64,000 nucleotides of DNA from Chitinophaga jiangningensis (GCF_900142605.1 NZ_FRBL01000004.1:434001-498000), one strand, 5' to 3'. Shown: positions 7,963 to 16,173, numbered from the stretch's first letter. Notes: generated by a model not told the origin, from the letters alone. Translations and numbers: made by a program.

Positions 7963-8407
7963 CTGTACAAGATGGAGATAAATAATTTTTTGATTAATGA
8001 CGAATATGTCAGTATTTTATCTATATTCGTATCATGAGAAAGAAATTATCATTCACCTAAATAACTCTGCTTATGGCGATGATTTGAGTATTATTGTGAT
8101 TATTAATATTTTTGCGATTCTTCAAATAAAGATATTTTGAAGCATTTCGCTTTTTACCTTGCTATAGAAACGTAGGAAATTTCAGAACACAAGGTGATAA
8201 GTGTAAAGGCTCATGCCGAAAAGGCGTGGGCCAACTTATCTGTGTTCGGGCTTCCTACGGCCTCTATAGCGGAGAGTTGGTTCTGCGCCTTTTTTGTTGT
8301 TACACCTTCAACCAGCTCTCCCCCCACTATCTTACTCCTTTACATTTTCCGGTTGAAAAACGGGCCGGAATGCTCATGTGTAATCGTTCACCTCAAAGAT
8401 TATATTT
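7963..8407. other. Intergenic region between XRE gene and kinase-like gene
   Basis: AT-rich until about 8190, then the structured element described separately (8191-8308). Short open frames here overlap the structure, lack family features and are not called as genes. It should contain the divergent promoters of both flanking genes. Confidence 0.5.
8191..8308 (+). promoter_or_regulatory. Nested stem structure with T run (leader/attenuator or ncRNA-like)
   Basis: Several complementary segments nest. GTGTAA 8201-8206 pairs with TTACAC 8300-8305, AAAAGGCG 8219-8226 pairs with CGCCTTTT 8286-8293, and CCAACT 8231-8236 pairs with AGTTGG 8275-8280. A GC-rich centre lies in between. The run of six T at 8290-8295 makes the inner part look like an intrinsic terminator in the leader of the kinase-like gene, while AAGGTG at 8191-8196 could pair alternatively with CACCTT 8303-8308. 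Confidence 0.5.
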
Positions 8408-9160
8408 ATGAAAAATCCAACTAAGGCAAATGCCTCTCCGCAACGGCAAAACGAGTGCATTCAATCCGCCAACGCTGATTGGCTCAAAGAAGACTTTATG
8501 GGCATATTGGCCCACGAACTGAAAGGTCAACTGGCCGGGATCACCCAGGCATTAGAGGCAATAGAGTGTCATCAATTGCCAGATGGGGCCATTGCCAGCG
8601 ATGCAGCGGAATACTTTGACTTTGTTAAAGCAATTACAAATAATGCCCTGAACGTCTATGACAATATGTTAGGAATGGTACAACCTGGGGCTGTAACCAT
8701 TAAAAAATTAGTAGAAATTGCGCCATTCCTTCATAAATGTGTTGCACCATTTATGATTAATAAAACGATTACCGGTGTGGATCTTTCCGTTAGAATCCAC
8801 ATCATGCCCGGAACAAAAATAAAAACAGATGCCATCAAAATACAGCAGATAATCAGCAATCTTCTGCACAACGCTTTTAAATATTGCGGTAGCGGCACTA
8901 CAATTTATTTTTATGCCCATGTCAAGAACGGGGCTCTAAAATTCTATCTTACCACCTTTGGTTCGACTATCCCACGAGAAAAATGCAAAATAATATTTGA
9001 ACCATACCAGTCCTTGGATAAAGGGAAGGCAGGGGTAGGCCTGGGGTTACATATATGCAAAAAGTACTCGGAATTGCTAGGAGGCAGGATTTACGTTTTA
9101 AGCAAAAACGGCATTACAAAGTTTAATGTTTCCCTTCCGATAACCACCAAAACCAATTAG
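8408..9160 (+). CDS. Histidine-kinase-like protein with degenerate ATPase box
   Basis: A 250-residue soluble protein with no sensor or membrane segment. A HisKA-like H-box is at residues 30-45 (MGILAHELKG, His36), the N-box at about 150-160 (NLLHNAFKYC, Asn155) and the G2 box at 209-214 (GVGLGL). The G1 box is abnormal: where kinases have VxDxGxGIP this protein has LTTFGSTIP, so the ADP-contacting aspartate is missing. It may bind nucleotide poorly or act as a phosphotransfer or scaffold protein. It is followed 4 bp later by a small gene, so the two probably form an operon on the mobile element. The partner response regulator, if any, is not in the element. Confidence 0.8.
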   Translation: MKNPTKANASPQRQNECIQSANADWLKEDFMGILAHELKGQLAGITQALEAIECHQLPDGAIASDAAEYFDFVKAITNNALNVYDNMLGMVQPGAVTIKKLVEIAPFLHKCVAPFMINKTITGVDLSVRIHIMPGTKIKTDAIKIQQIISNLLHNAFKYCGSGTTIYFYAHVKNGALKFYLTTFGSTIPREKCKIIFEPYQSLDKGKAGVGLGLHICKKYSELLGGRIYVLSKNGITKFNVSLPITTKTN

Positions 9161-9164
9161 AAAC

Positions 9165-9416
9165 ATGCCTAAGAATTTGTTGAATGACCTTCAAAAGTTG
9201 TTAGCCTCGGCGCCTGTCTTACTTCGGGATAGGATATGTAAAGAATGCGATTGGAGTGTATCCACCTATTACAGAAAGTCAAAACCATTGGGCTATTTTA
9301 AAAATAAATCATCTCTTCCTGCCAGTATAAGCAACGCGGAAAAGGAAATGATTAAGCGAGCAGCTAAGGAAATTAAGGACGCTTTAAATCGTGACCTTGA
9401 TAAGATTTTGAAATAG
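9165..9416 (+). CDS. Small basic protein, possible DNA-binding partner of the kinase-like protein
   Basis: An 83-residue basic protein starting 4 bp after the upstream stop codon. Residues 20-40 (LRDRICKECDWSVSTYYRK) could be a helix-turn-helix: a short helix, a turn at DWSV and a basic recognition-like helix. The C-terminal third is a charged helix. I do not recognise a family. Tight spacing suggests co-transcription with the kinase-like gene. Regulatory or directionality functions are possible but unproven. Confidence 0.65.
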   Translation: MPKNLLNDLQKLLASAPVLLRDRICKECDWSVSTYYRKSKPLGYFKNKSSLPASISNAEKEMIKRAAKEIKDALNRDLDKILK

Positions 9417-9430
9417 TATTTAGCTTAACC

Positions 9431-9478
9431 ACCCTCAATCTGGCTCACTTTTGCGCCATTTTGAGGGTTATTTTTTGG
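9431..9478 (+). terminator. Terminator after the kinase-like operon
   Basis: CCCTCAA and TTGAGGG are arms of a hairpin with a long loop, followed directly by TTATTTTTT. Confidence 0.6.
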
Positions 9479-9484
9479 CTATTT

Positions 9485-9683
9485 CCTGTTACTGGGCCGC
9501 GAGTTCCGAGCGGCCTTTATTTCTAAAGTGGCCGACTCCGGAGGATGCTTTCAAGTTCATTGTGTAACAATGATACAACTTGCTACGGCCGCAGCTAGGC
9601 CGTCTAAACAATATCGAGCAAAAACCAAGATAGAAGAATTAGGCTGAGAAAACGTAAATTACATAATACTAAACCTCAAAAAA
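9485..9683. other. Intergenic region with two GC-rich inverted repeats
   Basis: GGCCGC (9495-9500) pairs with GCGGCC (9510-9515), and ACGGCC (9585-9590) with GGCCGT (9598-9603), standing out in AT-rich DNA. The rest is the probable promoter region of the PIN-domain gene. No gene is seen. Confidence 0.45.
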
Positions 9684-11114
9684 ATGATACGTGTTTATTG
9701 CGATAGCAATATTTATCGGATGGTCAAGCCTACTTCCAAGCAATTTAACCAAACTGTTTATGATCATCTTGAAAGAATAAGAAAGAATGCAATTTTTGCC
9801 TGTTCTGATGCGCACCTTGATGACCTAAACAAGTCTCCTGAGCATTTCAGGCTTGAGGACTTAGAATTAATGGGATCATATACAAACGATTTCTATTTCG
9901 AGTATAACCAGTTAAATAAAAAAACCGAATTCTACTTAACAAACCCTGTTGCTGCATACAACAGTAAAGATTTTAATTTATATAATAGTTCCCTGGAAAA
10001 CCCATTCGACCTTAGAAATATTCTTGGACAATTCAAGGACAATCCAGACTTAGAGATGATCCTGCCACTAATAGAAGGCTTTCTTCAATTACCAATCAGT
10101 TCATTCGGACATTATTTGCCCCAATCAGATTTAGACGAACGAACACAAAAAATGATTGAGCATATGGTTCCGGGATACAATCCGGGAATGACAGTGGAAG
10201 AGTTCTATGACAGCTTTCGGCCATACACAAAATCATTTCTTCATGAAACAGCAGAAATGGATCTAATTAAAAAGACCACTGCGGAAAGCATGAACAAGGA
10301 TGATTTTAGCTTCGCTAAATGGGGTATGGATTTCAATGAACAATTTGCCAAAACACCATTAAAAAAAACCTTTATTGAGGCTCTTGATTTGTTGACAGTT
10401 GGTGACCAAAAAAAGGATTTATGGTTAAATTTTCAATATGCTTATGGTCTAATAGACGTTTTTAACATTGCCGACGAGAGAGCAGGGGGGAAGAGAAAAC
10501 GCAATTCGTTTTTAAGCCTTAGTAAAGACTGTTCCCATGCTTTTAACGCAATGTCTTGTGATTATTTTGTAACAAATGATAAAGGACTATTAGTTAAATC
10601 CCACATATTATATAATTTGTTTGGCCATCAATCCACGGAAATTGTTTCTGTGGACGAATTAAATAAGCTGAGTATAAATACTGATAATCAGATATCATTC
10701 TTGAATTTGATAGAGGATTTAAAGAAATTGAACACACCCCTTGATGTGGAAGATGAGAACTATTATTTTTTCAATTTAGAAAATAGCTTTATTCACTTTT
10801 TTGACGTAGTTGCAAAAGAAAAAATAGAGATAGACTCATTCATTTTACAAAATGGTAAAGATTCTGGAAGGAACTTTATTTATAAGGAGATTCAATTTAT
10901 TGCTAATAAAATTGTAACTGCGTTGGGTAATGATTATGAAGGAAATGGACTTGTCACAACCGGGGATATCGAAAATAGCGATTTAGATAAGCTTCTGCGT
11001 TGTTGGCACTTTCGGAGTTATATTATTGGAATGGTTTGCGATAAAAGTACACTAACTTTCCAATTAAGAATAGTATTTGCGCAAGCGGAACCTGAACTTG
11101 CTCGCCTGGTTTAA
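9684..11114 (+). CDS. PIN-domain protein, candidate ribonuclease cargo
   Basis: A 476-residue protein, much longer than a usual PIN toxin (about 130-150). The start VYCDSNIY is the first PIN strand with acidic Asp7. Asp42/Asp46 in CSDAHLDDLNK are candidates for the second acidic site. Residues 282-300 (DCSHAFNAMSCDYFVTNDK) match the closing PIN motif with Asp293 and Asp299. A helical insertion of about 230 residues separates the two halves, and 340-476 is an extra C-terminal region with no family I recognise. The PIN fold cleaves RNA in many toxins. It stands alone, with no antitoxin-like gene beside it, and is convergent with the DUF4747-like pair. Low GC points to recent transfer. An anti-phage or toxic role is inference. 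Confidence 0.72.
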   Translation: MIRVYCDSNIYRMVKPTSKQFNQTVYDHLERIRKNAIFACSDAHLDDLNKSPEHFRLEDLELMGSYTNDFYFEYNQLNKKTEFYLTNPVAAYNSKDFNLYNSSLENPFDLRNILGQFKDNPDLEMILPLIEGFLQLPISSFGHYLPQSDLDERTQKMIEHMVPGYNPGMTVEEFYDSFRPYTKSFLHETAEMDLIKKTTAESMNKDDFSFAKWGMDFNEQFAKTPLKKTFIEALDLLTVGDQKKDLWLNFQYAYGLIDVFNIADERAGGKRKRNSFLSLSKDCSHAFNAMSCDYFVTNDKGLLVKSHILYNLFGHQSTEIVSVDELNKLSINTDNQISFLNLIEDLKKLNTPLDVEDENYYFFNLENSFIHFFDVVAKEKIEIDSFILQNGKDSGRNFIYKEIQFIANKIVTALGNDYEGNGLVTTGDIENSDLDKLLRCWHFRSYIIGMVCDKSTLTFQLRIVFAQAEPELARLV

Positions 11115-11189
11115 TTACTCGTAGAACTTAGCAAAGTAAAATGGATGCTGCACTTAATATGCAAAATCAAAGTTATCTATATTATTAAA

Positions 11190-11858
11190 TTATTTGTCCG
11201 GTTCCTCATTTTCCGATGATCGCATTCCTTTATTATCATCCTTAATTCGATCAATTGTCAAGAACATATGATATACCTGTCCAAATGAAAATATATTAGT
11301 AACAATATAAGGTACAATAAACAAGGCCCAATAAAAAGGGAAGATTAGGAGAATACAAGCTAAAAAATTAATAATAGGATAAATATTTTTTGAGCAGGTG
11401 AACTTATCAAAAACTGATAAGTTCAAATTATAAGCAATATTTATAAATATACTATTGGTCAAAGAAATAATTTGTAATACTAACCCAAATGCAAAGATAG
11501 CACTTAACTTTTGAAATAGGCTACAGTTTTCATGTTCAAGTTTTTTGGTCATCTCTTTAATCATAGACGAATTTCCAAACCCAATTATTAAGGCATAGCC
11601 CCCTAAAGAAAATCCTAACAAATTTGGTAAAATTGACAGGGTAAGTTGTAGAAGGAAGGACAATATTTCATAATAAGATTTTGGAGAATAATAGAAAAGG
11701 GCAGCTGAAAAAATGGTACCTATAACAGAAAGCTGAAACGGGAGTTTCTTGCGAAACTTATCCCAAGATTGGATTCGCAAAATCCCTTTAAGTCCAGGCT
11801 TATGGCTTGCCTTTAAAATTGAATATAAATCCCTATCATTATTCATTCCTGTATTCAT
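11190..11858 (-). CDS. Multi-pass membrane protein, candidate effector
   Basis: A 222-residue protein with a soluble N-terminal stretch of about 38 residues and hydrophobic segments at about 39-57, 65-95 (one or two passes), 115-142 and 160-192, so four or five passes. The tail is charged (IDRIKDDNK and following). Its start overlaps the end of the upstream gene by 20 bp, which implies translational coupling; a second ATG at 11846 also overlaps that stop. I do not recognise a family. A pairing of a soluble sensor-like protein with a small multi-pass membrane protein is common in abortive-infection systems where the membrane protein breaks membrane integrity; this is by analogy only. Confidence 0.7.
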   Translation of the reverse strand: MNTGMNNDRDLYSILKASHKPGLKGILRIQSWDKFRKKLPFQLSVIGTIFSAALFYYSPKSYYEILSFLLQLTLSILPNLLGFSLGGYALIIGFGNSSMIKEMTKKLEHENCSLFQKLSAIFAFGLVLQIISLTNSIFINIAYNLNLSVFDKFTCSKNIYPIINFLACILLIFPFYWALFIVPYIVTNIFSFGQVYHMFLTIDRIKDDNKGMRSSENEEPDK

Positions 11859-12699
11859 TTAAGATATCTCTGGCGATTGAGTCCGACTCTTCAAATGCAT
11901 CCAAATAAGTAGTAACAAATTCTTCAGGATACTCCTCTGTTCTCAATAATTGTTTTTTGTTTTGATTATCTACAATTTTTGCTTCTACCGAGCCATTACT
12001 TTTAGCAAGTAATAACGCACCGCCAATCACTTCACTAGTAACATTTATATTTCTATTATGATCAGCTTTTGCTTCAATGGTTAACTTTCCAATTCCAGCA
12101 CCTTTTAGCAATTCGTCCATGAATTCTTCTGCCCCTTCTACAATATCATCATTGGTATATGATATCTCAATCTTCAACTTTTCTATCGAATTGGCATTCA
12201 GGATTTCTTCAAAAACGTTATTTGCTTGTTGAACTATTACATCAACATATTCGCCTTCCATAATAATTTCTTGAAGAGCATCTGTTAAAAAAGCTAACAC
12301 ACTAGGAACGGTAACTTCGACTTTTTTTACGATTGCAAAACGGTGAGCGCTGGGAACAAAAACATAATCGGTTTCCTTTAGATTTGGAAAACGATTTGCA
12401 GGTATGGCAACCTCCTCTATTTCTAAGTTATCCAAATTAATCCAATCTTTGTTATCGATCTTGGTAAATTTTGAAATTTTTCCGGTAAAAAATTCTTTCC
12501 CTTCGTTTACTTTTAGAAACTGGGTCCTCAATATCATTTCTTTGTCATGAGGAACTGGCTTCATTATTTTCTTTCTAAATAACTCAATAAACATATTTTT
12601 GTAGGCTTCTGTGCCTGAACGTAAGTTGGATCTCAACTTAATGTTAAAAACATAATATTTAACCCGTTTGGGCTTTTTTCTTTGAGTTCTTCTTTCCAT
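11839..12699 (-). CDS. DUF4747-like protein, partner of the membrane protein
   Basis: A 286-residue soluble protein from ATG 12699. It opens with a basic stretch (RRTQRKKPKRVK), then a strand YYVFNIKL, a helix, and FFTGKISKFTKID followed by an EEVAIPANRFPN segment and a VFVPSAHRFAIVKK strand. This order resembles the DUF4747 family, which has no assigned activity. The C-terminal half alternates strands and helices and ends in acidic residues. It is the first gene of a two-gene operon with the membrane protein, placed at the far end of the element. A recognition or regulatory role for the pair is possible. Family match is by eye. Confidence 0.65.
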   Translation of the reverse strand: MERRTQRKKPKRVKYYVFNIKLRSNLRSGTEAYKNMFIELFRKKIMKPVPHDKEMILRTQFLKVNEGKEFFTGKISKFTKIDNKDWINLDNLEIEEVAIPANRFPNLKETDYVFVPSAHRFAIVKKVEVTVPSVLAFLTDALQEIIMEGEYVDVIVQQANNVFEEILNANSIEKLKIEISYTNDDIVEGAEEFMDELLKGAGIGKLTIEAKADHNRNINVTSEVIGGALLLAKSNGSVEAKIVDNQNKKQLLRTEEYPEEFVTTYLDAFEESDSIARDILNEYRNE

Positions 12700-12909
12700 C
12701 AAAATTTTTTTTTTGTAAAAATGCTAGACAAATAGGTCAGCATGTCAATATAAACGGGTGATCAGGTATCAATAAAAGGGTGGTTAAAATTCCTAGATAA
12801 TGGTTGATAAAATGAAAATACAAAAAAAAATGTAGTTTTATATTATCGGACGATTACGTCACTTCATTGACACAAATACCTCACAACTCATTCCACCTTA
12901 ACTAGATAA

Positions 12910-12944
12910 GAATCCAGTTCTGGGCACTAGAAAGGTTGTAAGTA
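12910..12944. repeat. attR core: 35-bp direct repeat
   Basis: Identical to 6050-6084, including the tRNA-Leu 3' tail. It is not part of a functional tRNA here, because the bases before it do not match a tRNA. Confidence 0.92.
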
Positions 12945-12961
12945 ATAAACTTACAACCTTT
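12931..12961 (+). terminator. Second copy of the tRNA-Leu terminator stem
   Basis: The 13-bp stem is identical to that at 6071-6101, but the loop is AATAA instead of ATTTG; a T run follows. Confidence 0.75.
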
Positions 12962-13474
12962 TTTATTTTCTGTTAGTCTAAAGTTCCCCCGCTATTTTTA
13001 TAATCTTCCGTTTTATTTATAGCATTTCATGCCTCTCCATTTTGATACAGTATTAACATCGGAGAAGTAGGGCGATGAAATCTTTACTTCCAGCATGTCA
13101 TCATTTTTGACGGCTATCTCTTCGCCAATTTTACCGTCGATTCCCCTGCAAACTATTGCTCGTCATTTAAATCAGCAATCATGAATAAATACTGAACAGT
13201 CTCCTGAATTATTAAAAAGGCTGCCAGGAATATTAAAGCGCATAATTATATTAATAATATTTACATATTAATATTCACTACGTAAGTAGTATCAATCCAT
13301 CAAGATAAGAATATAACCTACATTGCAATAAATCAATTATTTAACATAAAATTATCCCGACACTTAAATTATATTATAAAAATAAATATATAATATATCC
13401 ACGGCACAATACAGCGATTTTATACTAAAAACTCAATAATTAAATGAATTAAATAAATTATTCTTCTAATTTTA

Positions 13475-13518
13475 TACTTAAGTACAACGATCGATCAACC
13501 AAAATGGTACTTAAGTAC
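13475..13518. promoter_or_regulatory. Pair of TACTTAAGTAC palindromes, candidate operator
   Basis: Two identical 11-nt palindromic sites begin at 13475 and 13508, 33 bp apart, about three helical turns. They lie just upstream of the porin gene heading the urt operon. The downstream copy follows the possible upstream ATG at 13504, which favours the ATG at 13546 as true start. Confidence 0.45.
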
Positions 13519-13545
13519 ATTAATTCATTTTTTAATTACTTTTTT

Positions 13546-14826
13546 ATGAAATCTGCCATACTTTTTATCACCCTAAGTACCCTTTCTCTTATTGTAAAAG
13601 CCGAAGACGACCCTCCAAAGAGCAAAAAGAAAAAAAGAAACTACCTTATCGAACTTCCGGCTTCTTTAAATACGGACAGTGTTGTAGCAACCGGTACCAG
13701 CACTCCTGCTGTCGATCTTCCTTTTAAACCATCCATCCAGGTGGGAGCTATCGTCCATATGTTCGCGTCAGGCGAACAAACGGGCTACAGCAACCCTTCG
13801 GCCGATAAAAGTGCCAAAGACTGGAATAAAGGATTTTCACTCTACCGGGCAAGAGTACTCGTAGGCGGCCAGCTAACAAAGAAAGCCAGCTTCTTCCTGG
13901 AAACTGAAATTCCGTCGCCTATAGGTATTCAATCTAATGGAGAAAAAAATGTAAAAGTTTCTCCAATCATTCTGGATGCTCAACTGGAATATACCTTTTC
14001 CAACGCCTTCCAACTCATCGCCGGTATGCAACTCGTGTCGAATAACCGTAACGGACTGCAAGGCGCCGCAGGATTAATGGCCAACGACTTCAGCTACTTC
14101 CAGTACCCTTACAACCTGTTTTCCAATAGTCCTTTACAAGGCAACTTCGGAAGAGACCTCGGAATCAACGCCCGCGGATTTCTCGCTAACGATAAACTGG
14201 AATACAGACTAGGCGTCTTCACCGGCAGAAACATCGATGGCGGAGCACCACTTCGCACCGTAGGCCGACTCGCCTACAACTTCCTCGATGCGGAAAAAGA
14301 TTTCTACTACGCAGGAACAAAACTGGGCAAAGGCAAAACCCTCGCATGGGCTGCAGGCTTTGATGCACAAGCTAACTACATCAACTACAGCACAGATGTG
14401 TTCTTCGATTACCCCCTGGGTAACGCCGGCTCCATCACCGCAAACGCTGCATTCCAATACCTCTCCGGCGGCACTGACCTTTCATCCAAATACTCATTCG
14501 CCACTTTAATACCTAAACAAACTATCCAGTTCCTGGAATTAGGCTATTACTTCAAAAAAGTAAAACTCCAGCCCTGGATCAGATACGAAAATCAGGCCAT
14601 CAGCGCTGAAGCTGAACAAACAGGCGGTATTAAAACAGCTTCTTTCGATAAGGTCAACTCCAGCAGTGTAATGGGTGGAGGCTTAAACTATTTCTTTAAC
14701 GGCACTGGCACTAACCTCCGCCTCTCCTACACTACCAGGACCTATAATGTACCAACAGCAGCAGACGACTATACGAAAAAGACTTTCGGACAAATATGGC
14801 TACAGGCTCAGTTCTTCATCTTCTAA
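13546..14826 (+). CDS. Porin-like outer-membrane protein of the urea uptake operon
   Basis: A 426-residue protein from ATG 13546, where a signal peptide starts (MKSAILFITLSTLSLIVKAE); an ATG 42 nt upstream is in frame but would put residues in front of it. After a Lys-rich linker (KSKKKKRN) the sequence shows amphipathic beta strands, conserved turns such as RDLGINARGF, and a final strand ending in Phe (QAQFFIF), as in phosphate-selective porin O/P-like barrels. It lies 36 bp before the urtA gene in the same direction, so it probably lets urea or a related small solute across the outer membrane for the ABC importer. Exact substrate is not provable from sequence. Confidence 0.8.
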   Translation: MKSAILFITLSTLSLIVKAEDDPPKSKKKKRNYLIELPASLNTDSVVATGTSTPAVDLPFKPSIQVGAIVHMFASGEQTGYSNPSADKSAKDWNKGFSLYRARVLVGGQLTKKASFFLETEIPSPIGIQSNGEKNVKVSPIILDAQLEYTFSNAFQLIAGMQLVSNNRNGLQGAAGLMANDFSYFQYPYNLFSNSPLQGNFGRDLGINARGFLANDKLEYRLGVFTGRNIDGGAPLRTVGRLAYNFLDAEKDFYYAGTKLGKGKTLAWAAGFDAQANYINYSTDVFFDYPLGNAGSITANAAFQYLSGGTDLSSKYSFATLIPKQTIQFLELGYYFKKVKLQPWIRYENQAISAEAEQTGGIKTASFDKVNSSSVMGGGLNYFFNGTGTNLRLSYTTRTYNVPTAADDYTKKTFGQIWLQAQFFIF

Positions 14827-14862
14827 TCATCACTTTATTCCTTATCATAAATTATTGGACTC

Positions 14863-16173
14863 ATGACATCCGCTTTCTTCAAAAATCTATCACTCTTTGC
14901 ACTCACTGCTGCTATTGGCTTCTCTTCATGTAATCAAGGCGCCTCCAAATCAGCCAGCACCGATTCTACCGCTACCAGCAAAGAAACCGTAAAAATTGGA
15001 GTACTACATTCACTTTCTGGTACGATGGCCATCTCTGAAGTATCTCTAAAAGATGCGGTTCAAATGGCGGTAGATGAAATCAATGCTAAAGGTGGCGTAC
15101 TCGGTAAACAAATTGAACCAGTAATCGTTGATCCGGCTTCGGACTGGGACCTCTTCGCTGAAAAAGCAAAAGAACTGCTGATAGACAAAAAAGTATCTGC
15201 TGTTTTTGGCTGCTGGACCAGCGTTTCAAGAAAATCAGTGCTCCCCGTTTTCGAACAAAACAATGGTCTGCTTTTCTACCCTGTGCAATATGAAGGGGAA
15301 GAATGCTCTAACAGCGTTATCTATACCGGCGCTACCCCCAACCAACAACTCATCCCGGCTGCTGAATACCTGATGAGCGAAAAAGGTGGTGGTTACAAAA
15401 AATTCTACCTGCTGGGAACGGACTACGTATTCCCTCGCACAGCCAACAAAATTTTGAAAGCTTACCTGCTGTCTAAAGGAATTCCTAAAGAAAATATCAT
15501 CGAAGAATATACCCCCTTCCACCATCAGGACTACCAGACTATCATCTCCAAAATCAAGCGTTTTGCTGCAGATGGTAAAGCCTGCATCCTTTCTACTATC
15601 AACGGCGACTCCAATGTTCCTTTCTATAAAGAGTTTGCCAACCAGGGACTATCTGCAGCCACCTGCCCCATCATGGCTTTTTCTGTAGCGGAAGACGAAC
15701 TGCGGTCAATGGATACTGAATTCCTCGTGGGCCACCTGGCAGCATGGAACTACTTCCAGTCAAATGACCTGCCTGAAAACAAAAAATTCGTTGACGACTT
15801 CAAAGCTTTCTGCGCGAAAAAAGGTTTGCCTGGCGGCGACAAAAGAGTTACCGACGACCCAATCTGCTGGGCATACACCGGCGTTTATCTCTGGGCTAAA
15901 GCTGCTGAAAAAGCAGGTTCGTTTGATGTATCCAAAGTCCGTAATGCACTCTACAGCCTCGAATTCAACTCCCCCGACGGCCTTGTAAAAATGGATGCCC
16001 GCAATCACCACCTGGCAAAACCTGTTGTGATCGGAGAAATAAAACCTGATGGACAATTCGATATACTCTGGAAATCTGAAGGACTCGTTGATCCGCAACC
16101 CTGGTCGCCACTCACCAGTCCTGATAAAGATTGCGATTGGGTAAATCATAACGGTACCTACGCAAAAAAATAA
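14863..16173 (+). CDS. urtA: Urea ABC transporter substrate-binding lipoprotein
   Basis: A 436-residue periplasmic binding protein with a lipobox (GFSSC, Cys23). The mature part matches the Leu/Ile/Val-binding fold: KIGVLHSLSGTMAISE near the N-terminus, then VFGCWTSVSRKSVLPVFE and LLFYPVQYEGEE, which are very characteristic of UrtA, the urea (and amide) binding protein. Length matches the family. It captures urea and hands it to the UrtBC channel. The lipoprotein anchor would hold it in the inner or outer membrane facing the periplasm. It is the first of five urt genes in standard order. Confidence 0.95.
   Translation: MTSAFFKNLSLFALTAAIGFSSCNQGASKSASTDSTATSKETVKIGVLHSLSGTMAISEVSLKDAVQMAVDEINAKGGVLGKQIEPVIVDPASDWDLFAEKAKELLIDKKVSAVFGCWTSVSRKSVLPVFEQNNGLLFYPVQYEGEECSNSVIYTGATPNQQLIPAAEYLMSEKGGGYKKFYLLGTDYVFPRTANKILKAYLLSKGIPKENIIEEYTPFHHQDYQTIISKIKRFAADGKACILSTINGDSNVPFYKEFANQGLSAATCPIMAFSVAEDELRSMDTEFLVGHLAAWNYFQSNDLPENKKFVDDFKAFCAKKGLPGGDKRVTDDPICWAYTGVYLWAKAAEKAGSFDVSKVRNALYSLEFNSPDGLVKMDARNHHLAKPVVIGEIKPDGQFDILWKSEGLVDPQPWSPLTSPDKDCDWVNHNGTYAKK

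Larger units (their letters stand above)
6050..12944. mobile_element. Integrative element in tRNA-Leu(CAG), about 6.86 kb
   Basis: Bounded by perfect 35-bp repeats and clearly more AT-rich than the surroundings, mainly from 9600 to 12700. Contents in order: tyrosine integrase beside attL reading inward, XRE regulator on the other strand, a structured non-coding element, a kinase-like protein with a small partner, a PIN-domain protein, and a convergent pair (DUF4747-like and membrane protein). No relaxase, conjugation, capsid or replication gene is seen, so it is not self-transmissible on its own; it may be mobilised by a helper or be a satellite. The cargo at its far end has the look of anti-phage or toxin functions. 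Confidence 0.88.
12700..13545. other. Right end of the element and AT-rich region before the urt operon
   Basis: Contains attR (12910-12944) and a second copy of the tRNA terminator stem (12931-12961). From about 13180 to 13500 it is extremely AT-rich with several short inverted repeats. Two TACTTAAGTAC palindromes lie at 13475-13485 and 13508-13518. I see no gene in it; it should hold the urt operon promoter. Confidence 0.6.

Noticed and set aside
8194..8424. Short open frames between the XRE and kinase-like genes
   Set aside because: They lie on the nested stem structure, overlap the kinase-like start, and show no family or signal features.
12901..12944. Second tRNA gene at the right end of the element
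   Set aside because: Only the last 17 bases of the tRNA are present; no acceptor 5' arm, D arm or anticodon arm precedes them.
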